From contig JABUQX010078570.1 in the NCBI GenBank assembly GCA_015478945.1, positions 1 through 10,000 on the forward strand: a stretch of 10,000 bases of DNA. The letters run 5' to 3'. The DNA comes from Trachelipus rathkii (Eukaryota > Arthropoda > Malacostraca > Isopoda > Trachelipodidae). This document shows, piece by piece, positions 1 to 6,491 of the stretch. The notes under the pieces were generated by a model. The model was not told where the DNA came from. It ran no database searches and saw only the letters and a list, made by a program, of their open reading frames with translations. The translations under genes were made by a program, and so were the position numbers. The stretch's first letter is position 1. Each line of letters starts with the position of its first letter.

Positions 1-150
1 AAGAGAGAGATAAACGACGTTTTAGAGGTCCAGAAAAGCTACAGTTTGCTTTTTTTCCCCCACAAATTGGCTGAAAATTAAGAATATTATGTCATTTTTA
101 GGGTGGTGAAAATTGGGCTCAGTCTGAAGCAAATATTGGACCCTACCCTT
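1..150. other. Left-edge anonymous sequence, no gene
   Basis: This is non-repetitive AT-leaning DNA with a pyrimidine run (T7 then C5) near 51-61. No reading frame of useful length and no recognisable motif were found. It stops at a (TA)n block and may be the edge of another dispersed repeat, but nothing in the window supports a specific name. Confidence 0.5.
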
Positions 151-163
151 TATATATATAATA

Positions 164-209
<46 letters not shown>

Positions 210-239
210 CTATATTATTATTAAATATATATATATATA

Positions 240-285
<46 letters not shown>

Positions 286-293
286 TATAGTAT
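151..293. repeat. (TA)n microsatellite block 1
   Basis: Almost pure alternating TA, broken by occasional ATTA, ACTA and AGTA steps. It separates the left-edge DNA from the LINE-derived stretch. Such tracts are self-complementary and are common places for assembly length error, so the exact length is unreliable. Confidence 0.95.
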
Positions 294-539
294 AAAATCA
301 TCCTTATCCATCACCCACTTCTCTCCGCAGACTGGGGGTAAGGTGGCGTAGCATGCACTGGATAACAGAAAAGTAGTAAAATAATATGACGAAAGTCGAA
401 AAGAAAGCTCAGCCTTAACGCCCCTTTATACTTTTAGTGAGAACTCGTCGCAGTAAGAAAATCCACTCTAGAGCTTCATGCCCTCACTATGGCATCTCAC
501 CAAATGAGGGTTTTACCCCTTAACCCGGTGGGGCCAACA
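294..539 (-). other. Probable 3' portion of decayed LINE, no ORF
   Basis: This lies directly downstream, on the minus strand, of the reverse-transcriptase tail fragment and has no open frame. It is likely to be the degraded end and 3' UTR of the same retroelement. That is inferred only from position: the stretch runs without interruption from the RT-like segment to a (TA)n block at 293. No poly(A) or target-site duplication could be identified. Confidence 0.4.
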
Positions 540-930
540 ACCATACCCCTCTCGCAAAACACCGCCGATAATAACTCAGATTTCTCTCCTTTAGGAATCC
601 CTTTGCTGACTCACCCACTTTTTCCTCGTCCCCCACGCGGGTCATTTCCCCAGCATACTTAAACAACTATACATCCGCCTAACCACCAACTATCATCCAT
701 CCTTTCCACATGGCCAAACCATCTCAACTGTATTCATTGATTCTCTCATCTATCCCTTTCTTCACATCCACACACTCTCTAATATGTTCATTCTCTTTTA
801 TTCTAATTCTTCTCACACTCTAACACGCCCCTATATATTATCCATCTGAACACATTTGTACTTTAGATCTATACCTCTTATTCCAGACCATAGTCTCACT
901 ACTATACATTAACACAGGTAACAAACAACA
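540..930 (-). pseudogene. Degenerate LINE reverse-transcriptase C-terminal fragment
   Basis: Read on the minus strand, 906-841 encodes YSSETMVWNKRYRSKVQMCS, and 727-698 encodes LRWFGHVERM followed by DDSWW. The order 'YGSETMVWN-like, then LRWFGHVERM-D' is the classic region after the catalytic core of non-LTR retrotransposon reverse transcriptases (RTE/CR1/Jockey-type ORF2) in animals. Further down, in a different frame (about 620-540), the reading KGFLKERNLSYYRRCFARGVW resembles the usual lysine/arginine-rich tail of the same proteins. Frame changes and stops (838-840, 659-661) show it is dead, and the catalytic core is absent. It is unrelated in sequence to the palindromic element beside it. 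The assignment to LINE is firm; the clade is not. Confidence 0.78.
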
Positions 931-936
931 AACCCT

Positions 937-1086
<150 letters not shown>

Positions 1087-1223
1087 AGTTGCGGGACAGT
1101 TTGAGCGCCTACAGCTTTTTCTCAAAAAGTATAAGAGATATTTGCTTCAAACTTGGAATATAATCTATGTATGGGATAAGCTCGAATCCGTGTAAATTTC
1201 AAGTCGGTGGGATGTATATAGAG

Positions 1224-1255
1224 GGGGGTCACCCCCGAGAGCGTAGCCGCTACGC
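1224..1255. other. Two adjacent hairpins, left terminal module
   Basis: GGGGGT-C-ACCCCC at 1224-1236 and GCGTAGC-C-GCTACGC at 1241-1255 are perfect stems around a single central base. Both are kept on the right at 9241-9253 and 9222-9236. Confidence 0.8.
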
Positions 1256-1301
1256 CCGCGTTTATACCCTTTTGGCTTTCCAAACCCGAGATTGAGTTAA
1301 G

Positions 1302-1317
1302 CCTAACGAGAGTTAGG
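1302..1317. other. Hairpin CCTAAC-GAGA-GTTAGG
   Basis: A six-base perfect stem with a four-base loop, kept at 9160-9175 in the right arm. Confidence 0.75.
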
Positions 1318-1328
1318 TTCGAGCGTGA

Positions 1329-1361
1329 TGACGTAATCTCGTCACAGACGAGATTACGTCA
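1329..1361. other. 15-bp perfect hairpin with CRE-like ends
   Basis: TGACGTAATCTCGTC, a three-base spacer ACA, then its exact reverse complement. The outer ends read TGACGTAA/TTACGTCA, which resembles CREB/ATF-type bZIP sites. The right copy (9116-9148) keeps the stem exactly, while the spacer differs by one base. A stem preserved around a changing spacer hints that the palindrome matters, but protein binding is inference. Confidence 0.85.
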
Positions 1362-1363
1362 GT

Positions 1364-1390
1364 GCGCGAGCGCGAGCGCGCACACACACA
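1364..1390. repeat. Purine-pyrimidine alternating GC/CA tract
   Basis: GCGCGAG steps pass into (CA)n, a mostly alternating purine-pyrimidine run with Z-DNA potential. A somewhat shorter mirror tract lies at about 9093-9115. Confidence 0.7.
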
Positions 1391-1410
1391 TCCCTCCACA
1401 CCTCCTTTAC

Positions 1411-1425
1411 ATATTATTATTATTA

Positions 1426-1466
<41 letters not shown>

Positions 1467-1480
1467 TATTATTATTATTA
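1411..1480. repeat. (ATT)n microsatellite, left arm
   Basis: An imperfect ATT/TTA trinucleotide tract with a few extra T or missing bases. The mirror tract is at 9009-9071 and is a little shorter, which accounts for part of the arm-length difference. Confidence 0.95.
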
Positions 1481-1487
1481 CTTCGAA

Positions 1488-1518
1488 GAAATTGAGATCA
1501 CGAAGTGATCTCAATTTC
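1488..1518. other. 14-bp perfect hairpin
   Basis: GAAATTGAGATCAC, loop GAA, then its exact reverse complement. It is preserved at 8974-9004 in the right arm. It sits between the ATT microsatellite and the hexamer-rich stretch. Confidence 0.88.
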
Positions 1519-1520
1519 GA

Positions 1521-2023
1521 GGTGTCTTGTGCTCCAACTTCGGCCCTGACTCCGACTCCGGCTCCGGCTCCGGCTCCGGCTCAGCCTCTGAGTCCAATAT
1601 ATATCTACATGGGTTAGAGTTATCGTATCGGGTTAAAATTTTGAGGGTTGTTAGATGGGGAGGTACCCTAGTCATGGACGATGTTACGTCCCCGTGGGTC
1701 CCCCAAAGGGGACCCCACCCCCTTAAAAAATCGAAGTGTTCGTAATTGGTTGAAATTTGGTGAGAGGATTCAGAGTGTAATTTCTGGAAAGAATTGGTAT
1801 AGGAATCTGATGAGTTGGCTCCGGCACCGGTGCTGGAGCCACTGCGGTACCGAGTTAATAAACAGTCGTATAACAACAATATTGGTGTGCTTATATATAT
1901 ATGTTATTGGATCTGTAGATTTCGAAAATAATGGTTTCAGAACCATAAAGAAAAAAAAATTAAATAAATAAATAAATAAATAAATAAAATTTCTTATTCT
2001 TTTTGTTTATAACTTACAAATTT
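1521..2023 (+). repeat. Middle module, left copy
   Basis: This segment has no convincing gene. It holds a GACTCC/GGCTCC hexamer run (1549-1582), a GGGTCCCC-CAAA-GGGGACCC hairpin (1696-1715), an imperfect 24-base palindrome centred on GCACCGGTGC (1817-1840), ATGGTT-TCAG-AACCAT (1931-1946), and a poly(A)/(TAAA)n stretch (1951-1988). The mirror is 8475-8972. Short open frames on both strands are produced by the hexamers (Glu-Pro/Ser-Gly strings) and do not agree in length or frame between arms, so none is called as a gene. Confidence 0.7.
1961..1988. repeat. (TAAA)n microsatellite, left arm
   Basis: About seven TAAA steps after a poly(A) run, with a mirror (ATTT)n tract at about 8512-8537 in the right arm. 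Confidence 0.9.
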
Positions 2024-2700
2024 ACGTTTTTTACATACCCTAAAGCAGTAAATCAGCAAATCAAACACCATCCATCTACCTTCATGTCACCCCCCTGTCC
2101 AGTTGTGATCTATTTTGATCTATTGAATTAAGGTCATATTTTTTACTAAAATTGTAACGTTTTACATACCCTAAAGCAGTAAATCAGTAAATCAAACACC
2201 ATCCATCTACCATCCTGTCACTCTCCTGTCCAGTTGTGATCTATTGATCTATTGATTAAGGTCATATTTTTTACTAAAATTGTAACGTTTTACATACCCT
2301 AAAGCAGTAAATCACTAATCAACACCATCCATTAACCATCCTGGTCACCCTTCCTGTCCAGTTGTGAATCTATTGATTATTTGATTAAGGTAATATTTTT
2401 TACTAAACATTGTAACGTTTTACATACCCTAAAAGCAGTAAATCAGTAATCAAACACCATTCATCTTACCATCCTGTCACCCTCTTCTGTCCAGTTGGTT
2501 GATCTATTGAATCTATTGATCTAATTTTTTTGATTTTAAAAGGGGGTCATATTTTTTTTACTAAAATTGTAACGTTTTACATACCGTAATCATAAATCAG
2601 TAAATCAAACCTCCTCATCCAGCTACCATCCCGCCACCCTCCTGTCCATCCTTGATCTATTGATCTATTGATCTATTGATTCAAGTCACATTTCAAGTAT
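2024..2700 (-). repeat. A tandem array, left arm (five ~130-bp units)
   Basis: Units start at 2024, 2157, 2285, 2415 and 2572, each with ACGTTTTACATACC (the first has two extra T and the last is slightly diverged). Inside each unit is a short ATTTACTG-type direct repeat (seen here as CAGTAAAT), a pyrimidine-rich stretch that is G-rich on the other strand, and a run of 8-base TTGATCTA steps. The units at 2285-2572 carry many single-base insertions relative to their neighbours and to the right-arm units, which looks like consensus error rather than biological divergence. No coding potential. Confidence 0.9.
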
Positions 2701-4117
2701 CATTTTGGATAAACATAACATAAAATCAAGTTCTTTTACAAGATCAATCATTATATGTCAACGTAAACAAAAGTTTCACATTAATAAAACTTAATTAGGC
2801 ATCATCTAACTAAGAATATAATACACAATCGACAAACCTGACACATCTTAAACAGGAATAAACGGTTAGACTTTAACAAAAGTTCTAGCACTTAACACAG
2901 TAAACAGTAACTAGAATAACATCCAAAGAACGTACCCTAAATTCACACTTTGTCAAGCATATCTCTAACATAATAACGTTAATCTCTTACACTGTCACAG
3001 TAACATTTAACAAAAATTTTCACAACATTGATTAATTATCAATACTGGATCAACGAATTATACTCTAACATAAATAAGGTTTCCCTCGTCAATAAAGCTA
3101 AACATGACGTAACATGAACTAAGAAAATAATGTACAAAGACAACCCTAACACATCTTAAACAAGAATAAGCAGTCAACATTAACACAGTTCCACACTTAA
3201 CAACAGTAACAGTAACTAACACGGCACACAAAACGTAAACCTATTCTTACTTTTTTCAAGCATATCTCTATCATATTAACGTTAACCTTACACTGACAAC
3301 AGTAACATCACATTAATAAAGCTTACTTAGCATCATCTGAACTTTGAATATAACCCCACAACGAAAACTCTAACACAACTTAAACAGGAATAAAGGTCAA
3401 CGTTTAACAAAGTTTCAACCCTTAACAACAGTAATAGTAACTAACGATAACATTCAAAAACGTAACTTATTCACACTTGCTCAAGCATGTCTCTAACATA
3501 ATAATGTTTTAATTTAACATTAACATGGTAATATTTAACAAAAATTTAACCATAACCTTGCGTAATTATCATACAGACCAACGAAAGTAGCTAACGTAAC
3601 AAAGTTTTCAACATTAAATAAAGCCACGCGTAAATGGCCTAGAACTAAGAATATAATATATTACGACAAGCCTGACACATCTTAAGCAAGAATAAAATAT
3701 ATGCTAACATTAACAAAGATCCAAACTTATCAACGTAAAAGTTATACTAACAGACTCACAAAAACATAATCCATTCGTACTTTATCAAACATATCTCCAA
3801 AACACCGACAATGTTATTTACATTAAACATAGTAAGTATTTAACAAAAATTCGCATAAACCTAACCTAACCAGCATAAATACCTAATGGATAAAGACAAA
3901 CAAAGTAAGTTTTTATTCTCTGTAAAGCTAAACTATGAACATAACATACTTAACACCACATACGGTTGCACGATATAAACAGCTAGCCCCAACATCTTAA
4001 ACAACAAAGCGTACATAAAGGACAGTAAAACAAAGTTTTTTCAGATGGTATAACATATAATTCAAATAAAAAGAACATTAAATAGAAATAAATACAATCA
4101 AACATGAATAAGTTTTT
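2700..4117 (-). repeat. B degenerate tandem array, left arm (~300-bp units)
   Basis: The landmark CCTGACACATCTTA-like motif recurs at about 2837, 3145, 3369, 3671 and 3987, giving periods near 308, 225, 301 and 317 bp. A second landmark, CAAGCATATCTCTAACAT-like, keeps the same spacing (about 2954, 3258, 3482, 3787). Units are diverged, AT-rich and full of AACATAAC-type steps. There is no ORF. The short ~225 bp unit is a deletion variant that is mirrored in the right arm, so the array predates formation of the palindrome. Confidence 0.85.
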
Positions 4118-4293
4118 TTTATTTAAATATATTTAATCCATCTTAATCAGGGGACATAAGGAATTCTGTGAAAAATTGAGCAAGTTCTTATGTTTCTCCA
4201 GAGATTCCAACTCCATCCGATGGGATGTAAGCATAAAATACAACGGCAGCGGCACTAAACTTTTTCTGACATTATTTCGGTTCCAACCAGCAC
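4118..4293 (-). other. 3' flank and polyadenylation signal of the left gene copy
   Basis: On the minus strand this follows the decayed gene copy and ends in AATAAA (4123-4118). The corresponding right-arm region (6313-6491) also ends in AATAAA. The two copies differ here by many small indels, in contrast with the gene core. The open frame on the minus strand through 4381-4133 is out of register with the PC4-like protein and is not kept on the right, so it is treated as chance. Confidence 0.6.
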
Positions 4294-4853
4294 TCACTCG
4301 CTCCGCCAAGAGAAGAAGTAAAACGTATCCTGGCTGATAGTTATTAAGCATTTCTGTATACTGCATTATACCGGAAACCACATGTTTCAGTGTAAATATC
4401 GTAGATTACACCATGAGCTATATGAATTAAGTCCTCGAGTATGTCAACATCTTTAAGATGAGACTTTAAGTCGTTTTTCATATCAAACAAAGCTGTTATA
4501 TTTTCAGATGACTGAACATTGAAACCTATACACGTACGCATGAATGTGACAGCATCATTGGGTTTCCAATAGTTGCGTACATCAATACTTTTAACATTAT
4601 CAGATGCAGTGAAAGCAACATCTATTCTATTATAGCCTCTCAAGCTGTCCAGCCTCTGATTTCCAGTAGGAGACGATGTCTCAGATGACACATACTCAGT
4701 CTTTACCCAAGCTTCAACGCTGTCGATAATCTTGAGGAATTCTTCAACCGACATGATTAAAGGTCTATTACTTGCACCTCAAATTGGAATACAAGTAATA
4801 TATTGCTTTCCATTCGTTTTACGAAAAAATGTAATTGACACATCGTTGGGTAT
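4294..4853 (-). pseudogene. Broken mirror copy of the PC4-like gene
   Basis: This is the left-arm copy of the gene at 5695-6312, read on the minus strand. Homology begins at 4853, equivalent to codon 19 of the intact copy, so the first 18 codons and the start are missing; an A-type repeat takes their place. Three further differences matter. The glycine codon equivalent to residue 43 is TGA (4781-4779). Three one-base insertions around residues 81-86 cancel out and restore frame (TGNQRLDS instead of TEIRGDS). A one-base loss near residue 187 creates a TAA at about 4346-4344. An internal ATG at 4754 leaves a 136-codon open stretch covering the better-supported PC4-like segment, so a short product cannot be excluded. 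In the aligned core only a few substitutions are seen. Some indels may be sequencing errors. Confidence 0.8.
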
Positions 4854-4871
4854 GGGTGGGACGGGTAGGGG
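4854..4871 (+). other. Canonical G-quadruplex motif at the left arm/spacer junction
   Basis: GGGTGGGACGGGTAGGGG has four runs of at least three G with loops of 1, 2 and 2 bases. More G-runs lie on both sides (4848-4850, 4878-4880, 4883-4885). It starts one base after the end of arm homology. Confidence 0.8.
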
Positions 4872-4920
4872 ACTGCAGGGATGGGAGGTTTGATTTACTG
4901 ATTTACTGATTTACTGCTTT
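4854..4920 (+). repeat. Partial A unit in the spacer
   Basis: The G-rich part and GATTTACT repeats of an A unit lie in right-arm orientation, with three GATTTACT steps (4892-4916) rather than two. It abuts the truncated gene copy directly. After 4920 the sequence does not continue as a normal A unit but reads AAATCAGTAAAT, which looks like an A unit in the opposite orientation. This forms an 8-bp inverted repeat, ATTTACTG (4909-4916) and CAGTAAAT (4926-4933). Confidence 0.75.
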
Positions 4921-4933
4921 AAAATCAGTAAAT

Positions 4934-5470
4934 TATTACGCTTTACTGTGATATTTTTTAACTCAAGAACTTATTTTTATGTTATGTTAGGATTAAATTT
5001 TTGTTATTTTTGTTATGTTTGGTTAAAACTTTGTTATGTTTGCAATTATTCGCTAGGGATTATGATATTTAGACGAGGTTATGATGAATTTTTTGTTAAA
5101 TGTTACGAAGTTGATGTAAAACATTTGTTACGTCAGCATTATATTCTTTGTCAGTATGATGATTAGACAGGTTTATGTTAAACTTTTGTTAAATATTACG
5201 ATGTTAATGTAAAATTAACATTGATATGTTAGAGATATGCTTGAAAAAGTGTGAATAGGTTACGTTTTGTACGAAGTGTTAGGTACTTTACTGTTGTTAA
5301 GTGCGGAAGTTTGTTAATGTTAGTAGTTTATTCGTACGTATGGTGTGTTAGGTTTGTCGTTGTACATTATATTCTTAGTTCAGGTTATGTTATGTTAGCT
5401 TTATTAATGTAAAAAACGGTTTTTACGTTAGGCCATATATTCTTTGGTTAGTATATAAAGAACTTATTTT
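4934..5470 (+). repeat. B-type repeats in the spacer
   Basis: This carries the B landmark GATATGCTTGAAAAAGTGTG at about 5232, followed by GTGTTAGGTTTGTCG-like sequence at about 5346, both in the same orientation as the right arm. It ends in GTATATAAAGAACTTATTTT, matching the end of the right-arm B array near 7827. About one full unit and a more diverged, incomplete one can be made out. An open frame at 4948-5166 is simply AT-rich repeat and is not called. No inverted partner exists elsewhere in the spacer. Confidence 0.75.
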
Positions 5471-5694
5471 TGTACTATGTTATTGTTGTTGTTGTTGTTG
5501 TCTAACGAGAATATATACCCTTTTGAACTGATATGGCTCGTTCGTACGTCGTATTCTTGTTTACTTTCTTCTGATTGGTTGAAAGAAAGAATCTCATTAC
5601 CTTTTAGATCTGTTTATACATACTATTTTCTTCACCATTTAGATCTGTTTATACATACGAATTTCGTCAGTAAGACATTTTTCGCTGTGCTGGT
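5471..5694 (+). promoter_or_regulatory. Unique 5' region of the PC4-like gene, candidate promoter
   Basis: This is the only part of the element, together with the first 18 codons of the gene, not found anywhere else in the window. It contains a (GTT)n run at about 5480-5500, an inverted CCAAT box (ATTGG, 5574-5578), a 21-bp direct repeat (5603-5623 and 5638-5658, 35-bp period) with a TTTATAC TATA-like core in each copy, and TCAGT at 5667-5671, which matches the arthropod initiator core. The second TATA-like core lies about 20 bp before TCAGT, closer than usual. A further TATATAAAG is at 5452-5460. An in-frame stop at 5671-5673 precedes the gene start. The overlapping leucine-rich frame 5477-5698 is driven by the GTT repeat and is not called. 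Confidence 0.4.
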
Positions 5695-6312
5695 ATGATG
5701 ACCTCTCACTCTGCTCCTACGAATGTCCTCTTTACGAGGACCTTCGTAATACCCAACGATGTGTCAATTACATTTTTTCGTAAAACGAATGGAAAGCAAT
5801 ATATTACTTGTATTCCAATTGGAGGTGCAAGTAATAGACCTTTAATCATGTCGGTTGAAGAATTCCTCAAGATTATCGACAGCGTTGAAGCTTGGGTAAA
5901 GACTGAGTATGTGTCATCTGAGACATCGTCTCCTACTGAAATCAGAGGTGACAGCTTGAGAGGCTATAATAGAATAGATGTTGCTTTCACTGCATCTGAT
6001 AATGTTAAAAGTATTGATGTACGCAACTATTGGAAACCCAATGATGCTGTCACATTCATGCGTACGTGTATAGGTTTCAATGTTCAGTCATCTGAAAATA
6101 TAACAGCTTTGTTTAATATGAAAAACGACTTAAAGTCTCATCTTAAAGATGTTGGCATACTCGAGGACTTAATTCATATAGCTCATGGTGTAATCTACGA
6201 TATTTACACCGAAACATGTGGTTTCCGGTATAATGCAGTATACAGAAATGCCTTAATAACTATCAGCCGATCTTATGACTTTACTTCCGTTCTCTGGCGT
6301 GAAGCCGAGTAA
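5695..6312 (+). CDS. PC4-like single-stranded-DNA-binding domain protein
   Basis: This is a 205-residue protein and the only apparently intact gene here. The best match by eye is residues 91-148 against the PC4/Sub1 (transcriptional coactivator p15) C-terminal fold. A strand pair (YNRIDVAF, then VKSIDVRNYWK at 104-114) is followed by CIGFNV and a helix ending NDLKSHL, echoing the family pattern of I-D-I/V-R-x-Y-W, a turn, G-I-x-L, then a helix. Residues 23-71 (VSITFFRK, then LIMSVEEFLKIIDSVEAWVK) may be a second, weaker PC4-like unit. PC4 proteins act as dimers on single-stranded or melted DNA, so two units in one chain could form an internal dimer; that is inference. The tail (151-205) has no recognised motif. 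There is no signal peptide, membrane segment or transposase signature. The start is the first ATG after an in-frame stop (5671), with a purine at -3; a second ATG follows immediately. AATAAA lies 174 bp after the stop. The last ~18 residues diverge from the mirror copy. No introns are evident. Confidence 0.7.
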   Translation: MMTSHSAPTNVLFTRTFVIPNDVSITFFRKTNGKQYITCIPIGGASNRPLIMSVEEFLKIIDSVEAWVKTEYVSSETSSPTEIRGDSLRGYNRIDVAFTASDNVKSIDVRNYWKPNDAVTFMRTCIGFNVQSSENITALFNMKNDLKSHLKDVGILEDLIHIAHGVIYDIYTETCGFRYNAVYRNALITISRSYDFTSVLWREAE

Positions 6313-6491
6313 GTGTGTGAACCGGAATTATGCAGAAAAATAATGGTTTAGTGGCCGCTGGTTGTATTTATCTTACATCCTATTCGGATGGAGTATTGAA
6401 ATCTCTAGGAGAAAACATATAGAACTGCTCAAATTTTTCAACAGAATCCTACTGTCCCCCTGATTAGATGGATTAATATATTTAAAATAAA
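6313..6491 (+). terminator. 3' UTR and polyadenylation signal of the PC4-like gene
   Basis: A non-coding stretch between the stop codon and the B array, ending in AATAAA at 6486-6491. The mirror region on the left (4293-4118) keeps AATAAA but differs by many indels. The signal is AT-rich and could arise by chance; its conserved position just after the gene in both arms is the support. Confidence 0.45.

Noticed and set aside
1511..1971. Overlapping short open frames on both strands of the left middle module, one with Glu-Pro/Glu-Ser strings
   Set aside because: They come from the GACTCC/GGCTCC hexamer run and are not kept in frame or length in the right arm (8637-8965), as expected of non-coding DNA.
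4133..4381. 82-codon minus-strand frame after the left gene copy
   Set aside because: It is out of register with the PC4-like protein, lies mostly in the 3' flank and has no counterpart in the right arm. The homologous stop of the true frame is near 4296-4294 in left-arm coordinates.
4948..5166. 72-codon plus-strand frame in the spacer
   Set aside because: It is AT-rich B-repeat sequence giving a Phe/Tyr/Cys-rich string, and other B units do not keep the frame open.
5477..5698. 73-codon frame starting with a leucine run and overlapping the PC4-like start by ATGA
   Set aside because: The leucines come from a GTT microsatellite and no domain or conserved copy supports it. It is more likely 5' leader or promoter. 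A translated upstream frame cannot be fully excluded.
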